This document shows positions 11,581 to 24,305 of a DNA stretch of 64,000 nt, in pieces. How positions within the stretch are numbered: position 1 is the first letter of the stretch; every line of letters begins with the position of its first letter. Made by a program: the position numbers and the translations under genes. Below the pieces are notes generated by a model that did no database searches, was not told the DNA's origin, and saw only the letters and a program-made list of their open reading frames with translations. The stretch is from Homarus americanus (lineage: Eukaryota; Arthropoda; Malacostraca; Decapoda; Nephropidae): positions 2,862,008-2,926,007 of the forward strand of contig NW_024735554.1 in the NCBI RefSeq assembly GCF_018991925.1, read 5' to 3'.

Positions 11581-12737
11581 CTTGAGGTTAGTACAAATGA
11601 GAGATTAGAGGTACTGTATCATCATATATCTACTCTTTGGTGCAGATTTGTCATTCTAATTACTACTGTACCTATAAAGGAAACCTGATATTGTACTATA
11701 ATTTTATTTTACTGTACTTTACTACCATATCTATACTGGAATAAGAAAATTCATTTACTGTAATTTGTTTTAATGTACCGTATTGTAGCACAGATATAAA
11801 GACTTAAATACTGTACAGTCAAGCTTATTAACACTGCACTGTATCTTCATTTGATGGTAAAGCTTTTGACCAAGTTACATAACATAATCCTATCATATTT
11901 TGCCATAGCATCATACACAGCTTATAGATTTAGTATCAAGCTCCATTTAGCAGTGGATACTGATAGCGAGTTAAGTCACTACAGAAACATGCATGTTTTG
12001 TTTTTTCTGAGTGGAGATGAGTTTGATTTTCATAGCCAGAAGTGAAATTAGAATTTGTAAATTTTGGCACTTGAATGCATACTAATTGTAGGTTAAACAT
12101 TATTGAAATATTTAGATAAAGCCATATAATAGCAGGAGCTAGTAGTAAACATTGTAGCAGTTCATAGTAATCAAATGTGATCAGTTTTCTAAAAAGTTAT
12201 CTTTTACACATATTACAGTATATAAACATTTAAAGGCCATGATAAATACTACGTATTTATTTATAATGATGCACAAGAGACAACACCAAACACATTAGTT
12301 GGGGATCTTGTTATCCCCAGAACAACAGTGCTCACCGTTTAAAATATATGTACGAACTACTGTAATACTGTATATATTTCCCTAGTGAAATATTAATGTA
12401 AAAGTTTGACTGTTGCATTTTCATTGTGCATCGGTATAATGTACACAAACTCTTTGGTGATATGTTTAAGACATTTGAAGGACCTGGCTTCAAAAATTTA
12501 ATGAGTACAATACAAGATACTTGTGTATATTCAGATTTGTCATGACCCCAAAGAATAACCTGCAAGTTAATTGTTTTAGAAATAAATATATACAGCATAG
12601 ATATATGGTACAGTACAGAGATTGAGGTAAAGGTGTAGAGATGGGCACCATCATATTACTGGTAAGATACGTCCTTATATTTTATAATACAGTTATATGT
12701 TTGTTTCAACACAGTGTAACTCTGTAACGTTCACACA

Positions 12738-12763
12738 ACATGTGTGTGTGTGTGTGTGTGTGA
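12738..12763. repeat. Short (TG)n microsatellite
   Basis: About twelve TG dinucleotides in the intron before the terminal exon. Confidence 0.9.
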
Positions 12764-12832
12764 GCTTAAGAAAATGGCATTTTTAATTACCAAAGAAACA
12801 ACATTGTGATTTGTATATTATTCGATTAATAT

Positions 12833-13240
12833 TGATATATCGCAAAATATCTATATAAAACTGTTAATGATGCCCAGTTCTGGCTCACTTTAATGGTGAA
12901 TTTAATGTATGTAAAGATATAACTGCTTGAAAACATTAACTTTCAAGTTAAATTATTTTAAATAGAGAATATTTACCGTTGAAGTCACAAAAATTCACAC
13001 TTTCAGAGAACACATTCATCACTACCTCTTCTCTTTTCACTAATTATTATGTACATCAAGAGTGAATTTGTTTGTGACTTCGATGGTAAATATTCTCTAT
13101 TTAAAACATTTATTTAACTCATAACTTGAAAGTTAATGTTTTCAAGCAGTTATATCTTTACATACATTAAATTCACCATTAAAGTGAGCCATGATTTGGT
13201 GTCCTTAATAATTTTATATGATTTATTTATGATATATCAG
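12833..13240. mobile_element. Foldback element with ~170-bp inverted arms
   Basis: The left arm (about 12833-13002) and right arm (about 13060-13240) are reverse complements over most of their length. For example, GGCTCACTTTAATGGTGAAT in the left arm pairs with ATTCACCATTAAAGTGAGCC in the right, and AGAGAATATTTACC with GGTAAATATTCTCT. The spacer is only about 57 bases. A transcript would fold into a very long hairpin. This is the structure of a foldback MITE; no protein is encoded and the superfamily is not clear. A young inverted duplication is the alternative. Confidence 0.8.
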
Positions 13241-14299
13241 TAACAAATCAAACATTATGTAGGAGCCAAAGAGCTACAATTGGGGTGGAACTTGTGTCAA
13301 CTAAAAAAAAAAACCACTATAGGTCGAAGATGATGAAATGTAGGCAAAGAAAAGTAACTCAAGACAACAGCTTAGGTTTGGTCAGTTGGTCCCACCTTTT
13401 CCAACCTTCATATGAGCACTATAAAATTATTGTTGTAAGAAGTTGACACAAATTTGATCCTTTCTCAAACACTGGACTTCCATTCCGTGTATTGAAAACA
13501 TATATAAACAAATTAAGAAACATTTCTTCTTAAATTTTAAGTGTTAATGTGGCTCCCTTGTCTACACCTTTACTAAGAGCAAATCTCCTGGAAGTAGAGA
13601 GATCATTTAATCATTGGTAAAAGAGGAATCCACTGACTAGGCTGTTGTCAAGCTGGGCCATAGTGTAGCCATCTATTGCTATACTTAGACCATTCATGAT
13701 GACCGTAGCCAATCATAGAATAAGTTTTGTGGACTTTTCTCAACCATAAACAATTATGAGACCAATTGTAATTTTCTTTATTATTTACAGCCAATCACTG
13801 AATAAGTTTTTAGAACCTTCCTCAGTCACAACTAATCACTGAGCAAGTTTCTTTAAGTTCCACCAATGACTGAAAATCTTCACCAAGTTCAATATACGTA
13901 CTGTATCAGTGAGTATCTTTTGTTACTGAAAAAGGTGGTAACTTAAAGGCATATTATATAAACACTAGTTTGATTTTTTTTTTTTGGGTGGGTACAGAAA
14001 TATTGTTAGTCACATAGAAGTATTTTAGTCATAATGTAGTTTCTTTTAGTGTAACACCATGCAAAAAAAATAAAGACTCCTCACTCTTGAATATTGAATC
14101 TTGCTTTGTCTCCACCTCTGCCCAAGCTAAGAACAACGTACAGTAATTGTAAAGGTTTTGAAACATTGGGAACTGGAATAATCTTATTGGAATTTGTTTT
14201 AATCTATACAGTATATATCAAAGATGAACATTAAGAACTGGGCTTAGTATAATACAGGCAATTTAATTTACCCAGGACCAGCAACCCTTGTGTCTATTA

Positions 14300-15320
14300 C
14301 AGGTATCCCTCGGTATACGAATGGGTTAAGTTAAGAAATCGGTAAGTAAATTTTCATATCTCAAATAACAGAACAAATGGGAAAAAGGGTTCAATTCCCC
14401 AATGACAAAAATACCCCAATATCATAGCCCAAAAACACAAAACCGGTTCACAAAAAACCCTACTTAACTAATGTTAAATAGTACTCTAAACAACTACAGT
14501 ACCCTGTTATATAATTTACTACCTAACATATTAAAAATGTTAAAAAAATACTATCTAAATGAAAATATGAGCTAAAACTGTTAAGACAAATTTAAATCAA
14601 AGTATAACATCATTGCCATTTGTATAGACGCCGGTTATGTAACGTGTGGCCGCCCTCAAGCTTCGCCATAGTAACTCAGTCCAGCTGGGGATGCTACCCC
14701 TCCCGACCCTTAGCAATAGTTTCACATCCTGCTCTCTCACACAAAGAAATGTTCGTTCCCTTTATGTTTTTGACCTTATGATAGTTATTTTATTTACTTT
14801 TTTTTCACATAATGTATGTAGGATTATATGTGCATGTAACTGAGGAAAAAAGTTTAGCAAGTTAAGTTTATCTACACAAATTATGAGTTGAATAAGTAAC
14901 CATAACATAACTCTCTCCCAGCTCATCCTGCGAACTTTCGCTGCCACACAAAGAAATATTTATTCCCTTTATTTTTTTTGACACAACTGTATGATAATTA
15001 TTTATTTATTTAATTATTTTTGGATATTCTATATGTAGGATTGTGTGTGCATGTAAATGAATAAAAAATATGAAGAAAGTTGTTTATATGCCTGAAATTA
15101 TAAGTTAAGAAATAATCATAACATAACTCCCACCTCAGCCTGGTAGGGGGATGTGGCCACCCCAGCTGACTACCCCAGGGGCACACGGTTTGAATTTTGC
15201 CAAGACCCAAATTCGTATAAGCTGGGGAAGCTTTTGTAACATGAAAAAGAGGATATAATTTTGGAAGTTCGTTTAAGCAAAATTTCTTATCTTGAACGTT
15301 CATATACCAAGGGAAACCTG
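14300..15320. mobile_element. Non-autonomous CAG...CTG (Tigger/mariner-type) element
   Basis: The left end CAGGTATCCCTCGGTATACG and right end (reverse complement CAGGTTTCCCTTGGTATATG) form terminal inverted repeats of 20 or more bases. The left flank is TA at the expected target site; the right flank is CA, a one-base decay of TA. Inside, a block containing CACACAAAGAAATGTTC, TTCCCTTTAT and a TTTTTGAC-like run is tandemly duplicated at about 14685-14900 and 14910-15130. No transposase is retained. Confidence 0.8.
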
Positions 15321-15991
15321 CACTTATAAAATGTATATTAACCTTCTTTACTCTACTCTGTTTTAAAGATTTTTTTGGTAACTACATTATGTTTGCAGGA
15401 GGATAATTGATCTGCACCTGTCCATCAGTATAATGTACTGAATTTTAAATAACCCACCAAGGTTTATTAGTGGGGGTAAATAAAAATTATCCTGTTTAAT
15501 TCAATGAAATTTTGTGACCTTCAGTATGTGCATAGATTACCAGATTAGATTTGAAAGCTGTTTTATTCATTTATTTTAATTTTATACCTGTATTGCAACA
15601 TGTATTAATACAGTACAGTACTGTATTCCTAAATACATGTGGACAGTTATCACCAAGTACCTGTACAGCCTAATTATTATTTAATGTTTCAATAAATATT
15701 ATATTTACTTACTTGAAGATATATAACTGACTTTCCTATGTATACACTGAGCTTATTCAAGGATGTCTTCCCTGTCACTGATAAGTCAGGAGAGACGAGC
15801 CATACTGTCAGACTTGTGTGAATATAATCATCTAATTATTACCTTCCAGAGATGTGAATAACTGTTGGTTCAGGGAACATATTTGTACATGTATCATTGT
15901 TAAGCATTTTGGCAGGAGGATTGATTGATACACATTTACTTACCAATCTTTTCATTCAGTTTTAAAGGTTTGAGATAGAAAGGAATATAGT

Positions 15992-16318
15992 CAGTGCCCG
16001 CTTAACTTACCTCTGGTGTTCGCCCATCTGCAGATTTTTTTTTTTTCTTTATGTAATGATGCCACATGTCCAATCATTATGTGTGTGTGTCTGCAGATAC
16101 TATACATACATTTTACCTATGATGAACCTGTCTACTGCCATGTGTTTGTAAACATTCTTTGCATGCTGCACTTCATTTACTTATAACATGGGTTTTTATG
16201 GGAAATTATTGTGTGCCTAACATACATTCATTTTAACATGGGGGGTCCCCTCCCTCCCCCTACATTATGAACACTGGTTCTCAGGAACACATCATGTACA
16301 TTAAGCGGGCGCTATCTG
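15992..16318. mobile_element. Miniature element with imperfect terminal inverted repeats
   Basis: The left end CAGTGCCCGCTTAACTTACC is matched by the right end, whose reverse complement is CAGATAGCGCCCGCTTAATG. The two differ by a three-base indel. TA follows the right end. The right part (AACATGGGTTTTTATGGGAAA, ATCATGTACATTAAGCGGGC) recurs in diverged form at 44350-44460, so this is a family. No coding sequence. Confidence 0.6.
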
Positions 16319-16404
16319 TAAGGAATTTGGAGTTCATCACCAGCAAAGGTGTTGGGAGGACCAGTGCTATGATTAAGGGGCCATACTGAGGTTTCTAAGT
16401 TGTG

Positions 16405-16441
<37 letters not shown>
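16405..16441. repeat. (GT)n microsatellite
   Basis: About sixteen TG/GT dinucleotides after TATATA. A (CA)n plus (TGCA)n patch follows at 16533-16575. Confidence 0.9.
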
Positions 16442-16442
<1 letters not shown>

Positions 16443-18559
16443 AACTCAAACATACAAAAAAATTCTGAAGTTCAATGAAAGCATGACATTGATTTTTTAG
16501 ATCCATAAACACACTACAGGTATAAGCATCTTCACACACACACACATGCATGCATGCATGCACGCACACACATACACATGTACAAACCTCTTTGAACCTT
16601 TAATATGACTTCTTAAAATTACATAAGACCAGCATATTGCCATCCCTTTATTAGATGGAATTTAATGCTGTACAGTATTGTATATACTTTTCAATAACGG
16701 ACAAAAAGATAATCAAATTTATATTGATTAACCCCAGCCACTTAAAACTGTGGAAGCTGTTCTCATTCTCAAATGCTGTATGTGTACTGTATACAGTATA
16801 CTGTACATTATAAAAATATGCATGCAGTTAATTATAGAAGAGATAACCTTATGGTAAGAATGTATTTATTGTACCAGTGAGGATGTACAATAAGGATAAT
16901 GAATGTCTTTGAGTGAATAAGTACTGTATTAAGTACAGTACTGTAAATGTATATTCATTTTTGAATTGGAGGAAGTAGGTATAATGTGCCTTGAATGAAT
17001 GTGTTAACGAATATAATATGATAGTGATGATGTAGCAGTTTTTTAAGTTTTAATGTAAAAAAAATTGTGTAATGTGTATGCTTAACCTCTTGGACTATTA
17101 AGCCTGCCACCCTCCTTAGTACAGCAACTTATCTCCTGAAGATAACTGTGACTAACCTTTTCAATATGATGACATATTCGCTGAGTATGAAAACTTTGTA
17201 CTTAAGGGGTCAAGACATAGTACTCTGTAGTTTTATATATACTGTACAGTACATTATACTGTCATAAGAGTCATTATGAAGGAGGAATTTAATACAGTGC
17301 ATTAATGTTTTAGAGCAGGAGTTCCCAAGCATCTTGCAGTGTGACTTCATCTAGTTCTGTCACAGTACACACACACATATACTATAAGGATTCATAGGTT
17401 AATTGCAGACATATTTTTATATGTATTTAACTGTAAAAATAAATAAGGAAAATGTATTACATAATTGAGAAATCTAAAAGTAAACACAAGCACATTTAAT
17501 ATGTGACATGTTTATATCATAATGTAATGTTGGTTAAACAACATAACCTGCAATTTTTCTTATTTACATCTCTGTCATAATCCATATGTGACATGTGTGT
17601 ATCATCATTTAATTAACTTTCTGTTAACAGGAGTTATAATTACAGTATGTGATTAAACAACATAGCATACAATTTTCTAAGTTGTATGCTACATCTGTGT
17701 CATATTTGATATCTGACTTGTATACATCATCATTTGATTAATTTTCTATACCTGGAGGTATATGAGGTTAAGTATAAGTTGAGGTTTGATATACGTGTAT
17801 GGTAATAATTTTTTATAAACACCATTGACTAGAAAGATGCCTCACAGACATAAGTGCTTCCAAATTGTACCAGAACCTTGATAGCTCGATTTTTAACTAC
17901 TGTGTCATCATAGACATCAAAATTCACCCCTGCCTTGTTGTCAGCCTATAATTCTGCCATTTTTAGTGCCAAAGAGCCACAATGGCTTATGTCTGTCTTG
18001 AACAGAAACCGAACAAATTAAGAGACTCAGTAAGCAACTCAGTGAAAATATCATTGAAATTTGCTGCCATTTTATGTCCACATCTGTGGGAAGTAGGGAG
18101 TGAACTGACCTGACCTGACACAAAGAGAGTAACTGCGGTAATCCCTCAACCATAATTTATGATCACGACTTAATGAAACAGCCTCTGTCGACCACATCCT
18201 TCAGTCCTTGACTCCTGGACTAAAAAAAACAAAAATACTCACATGTGACTGCTGCAAGACCCAGGTGACTTCAGTGATCCCACGAGCTCTATGGTAGCTC
18301 ATCAACCCCCTGACCTATAATGCAACCCTGTGTTTGGGAACTGCTGTCTAGAGGATAAGTACTGTATTGAGAGTGATAATTGTCAAGGGGCCAGCACATA
18401 CCAAGGTCAGAAGTTATTGACATATATATGGACAAGGAGACTCATGACTGGTGTATGGGGGGAGACGCACCTATGGCATGAGGGAGGGTGCAGATGCAAG
18501 GACGATTATAGTGACAGTGGCACATTTATATAGCTGTGACATATAGGTACTGTATAATG

Positions 18560-18690
18560 GTGATTGTAACATATATGATGACAGTAGTGGTGAGTGTGAC
18601 TGACAACACAGATGTAATGGTGAGTTGTGACATGACAACACAGTTGTAATGGTGAGTTGTGACATGACAACACAGTTGTAATGGTGAGTG
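18560..18690. repeat. ~33-bp tandem repeat, three to four copies
   Basis: Units read GACAACACAGTTGTAATGGTGAGT with small variants, e.g. at about 18602, 18635 and 18668. Each holds the palindromic core ACAACACAGTTGT. The two rightmost full copies are nearly identical. Confidence 0.8.
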
Positions 18691-19300
18691 TGATGTAGGT
18701 ATAGCATTATACTGTAAGTAGAATTGTGGATTTGGAACTAAATTTCAGATATTAAATGTGTAAGAAAAGAATATAAAAAATTTAAATCCATGAAATAAGA
18801 CATATACACAAAGTGAAACATTTGTAAGACCACACAATCAAGTTTCTGACAGCAAGAGACTTTCAATAACAACAGATGTTAGTTCCAGCAAATGTGGTAC
18901 TGTACTGTCCTAAAGAATGAGTGAATGTGATGAGTGAGTACTACAAAGCTTGCAGTGCATGCAGGGGAAGGTAAGATGCACAGCATGTTTGTAGGTTAGT
19001 ACTCACCACTAACGCAATGGATGGGGCCTTCTCGCAGGAAAAAAACCACCATTTACAGATCATCTGTGGGAGTATCTACTGCTGAAACGTAGACCCTAAA
19101 GGTCACTTGTAAAGCCACGCTGTTTTACTGTTATTTCTACTATTGGTATTGATGACTCAATCAACTACTGTAGATGGTAGTTGCACTACAGTACTGCTAG
19201 TATTGCTTCTACTGGTGATAAGTGTGAAGTGATGAATTGCTGCCAGGCGTGTTGAAGGTTCTGCCTTGGCAGCATGACACGTACTCCTCAAGGCACCCAC

Positions 19301-22300
19301 CTTGCGGCTGAGAAACGGCGCGCAGGGTCTTGCAGCTGTCGCCGGTACTCACTACCTGGTCGAGCTCGAGCATCTGCTGGTGGCAGGTCCATAGTATTGG
19401 TACGTCGGTACACTGGTCTTACAGAAAGTCCTGGGTTGACACCTGATTGTGAAATTCCAGGCAGTGCTTCTCCCAGGTGACCGGTAGTATTGGTGCGCCG
19501 ATAAACTCGCTTCTCACCCACGTCACCAGTCTTACCCCCTCCATTTAACCCTCCTCGGTTCCAGCCAGATTGTCCACTGGTACCCGATATACGTGTCAGG
19601 TGAGTAAGGCGTCGTGACAGTTCTTCTCGAGCAAGGTTACGTGTATCATCGTGACTTGGAGTCAAGCGATTTGGAGGATCGGGACTTCGAAGGCGGCTAA
19701 CTGATGGCTCACGGGACTTGCTGCTGCCCCTCTCTGTAGAACTGTCTACTGCTGCTACAACTGCTGCTGCTTCTCCTGCAAGTGCACCCGCTGCAACTGC
19801 AGCAGCTACAGCATCTTGTACTCGTTCTCCATCTAATTCATTATCAATATTTGGACTGGACGGGTGTGCTTTGGAGTCATTGGGAAGATTTGAATTCTTA
19901 CGGCTTTTAGATGAAATATTATCAGGTGGCATGGATGGTGCTCGGTAGGTGTAGGGGCGGTCTTCAGGCGGAATGGACTTTATGCGGTGATTTAAGGAAT
20001 AATCCTCCAAAGGCATTGAAGGTGCTCTATGGGTATAGTGTCGGTCCTCTGGGGGCAGCGATGGTAAGCGACGTATACTTTGAATGTCATCTGGTTGGAC
20101 GGAAGTAAAGCGTCGTATGCCAGGCAGATCATCTGGTTGCAGAGACATGCCTCGCCGCCCCCCCATCAAGAAGATAGTTGGATCCTCTGGAGGAAGAGAT
20201 TTTCTAGAGTGTCTTCGAGGAATTTCCCAAGAAGGAGGAGAGGTGACAGAAGCTCTCGGAGAAGTAACTGGTGAAGCATACCGCAGGGGACTGAGGGATT
20301 CCCTTACTGTTTTCTCTGTTTCCTCCTTCATGAGACGAGCCTTTGCTGCTGCTAACTGTTGGTCCATGTCTTCTTTTGTATTTGCTCTACGTAATTTTGG
20401 CTTCTTTTTATCTTGAAATTTTGAATAGTAACTCTTCCTTGTGATTCTGTCCATGACACTTTCATCCTCATTTTCACTTAGTCCTCTAGGATCCTCAATC
20501 CCAATTGTAGAAGATTCTCTTAATTGTGTTTGAGAATGATTTCCATCTTGTAGTGGGTCAACATTCCCACTACCAGCCAGCTTTTTGATTTGGGCATATT
20601 TGACTCCTTCACCCTCATTGCTGGGAATGTGATTAGAACTTGTTTTTGTGTTCTTGTCTACTGTTTGCGCTGGAACCGTAGGTGGATGGTGATTATCTAT
20701 ATTTGCAGCAGCCAAATCAAGATTGGTAGGTCGACCATTTCTGCGGCTTGCTAAAGCCGGTGACAATCCATAGGTTGTAATTGAACCCACAGAAGAAACT
20801 GCAGGAGTTACACGAGAACCTCCGGATGTTTTCACTCCAGCCCCAGACTCCTGAACACCCATGTTGCCAATACGTGAAGTAATATCACTTTCAAGTTGAG
20901 ATAGATGGTCACAGATACTCTTTGTCACTGATTCAAGAGTATAACTAGGTTGTAAGTTAGCAGGGCTGCCCTCTGGGACAACACTCTGTGCCCGTTCTGT
21001 GAGAGGGGACCCTGACCCTAATTCACCGCCCTCCTCTACACGACTTAAAAATAGATTTTCCTGACTTTTTGAAAATTTCTTGGATTTCATTCGAGGTGGT
21101 TTCTTAGGATGTTCTTCATCAGCACTTGCTGTGGGTATGGAAGGTTGAGACATTGAGTTTAGTGATGTTCGGGATTCTTCTTTTGTATCTTTACGGCCTA
21201 GAAATTTATTAAGTGCATCTGTTAGTTTCTTTGAGGGCTTCCTCTCAGGTCTCTCTGAATCATCTAGAGTCCCATCTCCTTCACACACACTGGATTTAGA
21301 AGAGCTTTTTTCTGTCTTGTGTTTCAGGAACCGCGAGGGCCTTTTTAGTCGAAATTTTTCTTCTTTTTCAGGTGCATCATCGTCTTCCGGTCGTTTGTCT
21401 GTTGCTGAACGAGTGTTGTCAGAAACACTGGAACCAGATCGATTAAATCGTGAAGCAAGTAACTTGTACATAGATTTAGGTTTCTCTGGATCACAAGAGG
21501 AAGTTTTCTTTACTTTGCCTCTGTCCTTTTCATTGTCTTTGTTCAGCTCCTTCTCTTTTTCATTTTCTTTCTTTTTTACTTGCACTTCCTCTTGGTTTAA
21601 ATCCTTTTCTATGAATCTCTCTTTGTCTTTATGATTTTTGTGTTCTGTCTTCCTTTCCTTTTCTTGAACAACAGTTTCATCTTCAGATTTATTAATCTTG
21701 TTTTCTTTTGCTATACAAGTTGATAACTGGTTCAAGTTAGGTGTGGGTGGAGCACGGATAGGATTAGCAGCACCCTCATTGTTTTGGTTTGGTGCTCTTT
21801 CTGGTGATTTTGCATGATCGAATTTCTTCTCAATGGATGTTCTTGCCTTTTCAAATGGCGATTTGGAACGATCAGGAGCAGGCAGTGGTGATTTTAATCT
21901 CACAGTTGGGGGATCTTTTTTGACAGCTTCTATTGGCAGTTCACGGGATTTATTGCGTCGGTAAGCTTCAAAAGGTGAAATACGCTTTAGTGAGCCAGAG
22001 TTAAGTTGATTAAACTTTTCCCCGGCAGCTTCAATTGCCGGCGTCAATTCTCTTGATTTACTTTTCCGGTATGTCTTAAGTTGTAGAAAATCACTGGTTC
22101 CTTTAGTGCTTGTGCTGCTGCTGCTATTGCCACTGTAGCTGCTGCGAGTGCTGAGGCTGCTGCGGCTGTTACTCTTCACAGGAATGCCGCTGGTTGAGCG
22201 ACTTGTTGCAATGCCACTGTTGTTATTTTGAACATTGTTTGTACTGTTGTTATTTGCTTTAGTTATACTGTTTGATGTTAAGTTACTATCATTTGATGTC

Positions 22301-23879
22301 AAGTTACTGTTTCTTATAACTGATTCATTAACATTACAATTCTCAATGATATTATTTTCATTTTTATTTTTGTTAATAGAACTGACTGCCATAACTTGAT
22401 TGTTTATGTTGTTGTTTGCTGCTTCCTTATTAACACTTACCATATCATTGCCATAGGTCTTTGTGTCAGGTAGAGGTGCATTAGTTTTAATATCGGATGA
22501 ATACTGGCGGTTAAAGAGAGAATGAATAGGGACACTTCTATTTTGTTGAGACTCCACACGACTCAGGCTGTCGGTGGTACAGCATATGTCTTCAGGTTTT
22601 CCTCCTTGGTGTTCATGTATATTAACTTTCCCACGAGATCGTCTGTAGGCATCCAGGGCAGAATTGTCAGCACTTTTAACAAATGTGTTACCAGACTTAA
22701 GCCATTCCTCTCGGGAGGATAAAGCTCGTCGAATGCCACCACTTTCAGGAACACCGTCACTATTTGAAGGACTAATTGCCCCCTCTCGACAGATGTCTAG
22801 GATGGTATTATAACCAATGTGATCACTAGGTGTTGGATGGACGGAAAGTGCACGGTTCTTGCGGTCACTCGCCCCAGCATCAGTACGGAGCATTGGAATA
22901 TTACTTGTAGAGGCACTGTTGGCAGGTACAGTGTTTGTCACTCCACAAGCTGAGGTAATTACTGTTGCATCACTTGCTTCTGCCTTATTTACAAAGCCCA
23001 GGTTTTTTCTTAGTCTTGTTGCATGTTCACTGTTTGCTCTCATGTTGTTAGTCATAACTGGAGGTGTTCCATGGTATCCAGTAGTACTTTCAGAATGTGT
23101 TTGTGTGGAAGAACGTTGAATTGGTGTGCAGGAGATGTGGAGTGCTGGGTTAGAGGAGTACATTGGTTTGCCAGAACAATACATTTGTGTGTTTGGAGAA
23201 AAAGTTCGTGTTGATGAAGTGTTTGGTGTACCAGAAAACTGTGCTGGTAAACCACGAGTTGGTGAAAACATTTCAGAGTGTGTGTTGTTACCTCTCAGTT
23301 GTTGTTGGTCTGGCAGTTTGGGCACCTCAGGGGCCTCATCTTCTCCAGCTTCTAGCTCTCTCACAAGCTGTTTCAGTTGTTCTTGCACACTCTGCTTCAG
23401 AGCCTCTGTGTCTTCTGATGACTGGCCGCTGGGGGAAAGCTGTGAAGTGTGCTGGTCTTTTTGCACACAAGTGTGAGAAGCAGTGTTCAGCGGAGCTGGT
23501 CGCTGTAGCTGCTGCTCACAAAGCCCACCATCCCTCCCAATGCATTCCCCCGGCTGGCCACCCACAGTAGAGTGGGGGCGGCGATGTTGACTCCGCAGTG
23601 TTCCATACATTGCTGCTATCCGGTCTGCAGAGTCGTGCATACCTCTATTTTGAGTTAGATTTCCGCTGCTGCTAGCAGGATATGGACGAGGAAGTGACAT
23701 GCCACCTCCTGGGTACCCTCTGCTGCCCATCATCCCCAGCTCTTCGTCGGGGATGTTGTGTAGCTCTCGGGAAGGAGCACGGGAAAACTGTGGCCGACGA
23801 CCAAGGGAACGGGCAGAGGCTTCAGATGTGTCAGACTCTCCTCCATCATCACCGCCTGACCACCGGGATGCCCGCCACC
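19301..23879 (-). CDS. Giant 4.6-kb exon of a disordered Ser/Arg-rich protein
   Basis: One open frame crosses the whole exon (4579 bp: 2 + 1525 codons + 2). The acceptor is CCCGGCAG, its AG at 23880-23881, and the donor is GCAAG|GTGGGT, its GT at 19299-19300. The first Met of the open frame at 23733 is internal; the frame is open through WRASRWSGGDDGGESDTSEA upstream of it. Features, counted from that Met: Asn-rich tract about 418-511; poly-Ser about 521-548; YRKSKSREL near 553 and YRRNKSREL near 593; Lys/Glu-rich, probably helical segment about 670-740; seven 14-residue repeats (S-x-P-P-E-D type) about 1176-1283; Ala-rich run about 1308-1331; VYRRTNT near 1412 and 1443. No catalytic domain, signal peptide or membrane segment. 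Likely a phosphorylated scaffold or cytoskeletal protein, family not recognised. Confidence 0.9.
19885..20205 (-). repeat. Coding tandem repeat: seven 14-residue units
   Basis: Within the giant exon, consecutive 42-base units encode MSLQPDDLPGIRRF, TSVQPDDIQSIRRL, PSLPPEDRHYTHRA, PSMPLEDYSLNHRI, KSIPPEDRPYTYRA and PSMPPDNISSKSRK. They are preceded by a longer first unit (KSLPPEDPTIFLMGG) and followed by a decayed one (NSNLPNDSKA). The consensus is [PK]S[ML]PPEDxxxxxR[AI]. The Ser is usually in an R-x-x-S context, suitable for basophilic kinases. Confidence 0.9.
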
Positions 23880-24305
23880 CTGCCGGGACACATGAGTTAA
23901 CAAGTAGAAAGTGTTGTCAAGCACCTTTGACTGTTATTGGTGTATGATATTGTATCACCAAAACAAAAAACTTTCCTAATATGTACCATAAATGCAAATG
24001 GTTTACCTGTAATCAATCATGTCCCCATGAATTATCCTACTTGCTTTAGAGTATCATAGCTATAGAATATTCATGCAGGTACTGATTCAATTGCATCAGT
24101 TTTATCATTATACAGTATTAACTATTCATGATGCATTCATTAAATACAAATGGCAAAGGAAGCTATTAATCTTTTATAATTGAAAATCATTAATTTATAA
24201 TTGGATTGTAAATAGTATACAGTTTAAAAGTGTATTGACTCTAAGAATTTTGTTACAATTTATCTCCAAAGGTAAAACTGTAAAGTTCTTTACACTCACC
24301 ATCAT

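Larger units (their letters stand above)
11581..19300 (-). other. Intron between terminal exon and giant exon
   Basis: A 7.7-kb intron bounded by a GTGGGT donor (minus strand, at 19295-19300) and the acceptor at 11581-11582. It holds a foldback element, two non-autonomous DNA elements, GT microsatellites and a three-copy tandem repeat, listed separately. No additional exon could be supported. Confidence 0.65.

Noticed and set aside
19274..23570. Plus-strand frames of 60-135 codons opposite the giant exon
   Set aside because: They are antisense shadows of the minus-strand coding frame.
23680..23735. Met at 23733 as the start of a 1481-residue protein
   Set aside because: The frame is open further upstream to a good acceptor at 23880, and the phase matches the exon at 50305-50465, so this Met is internal.
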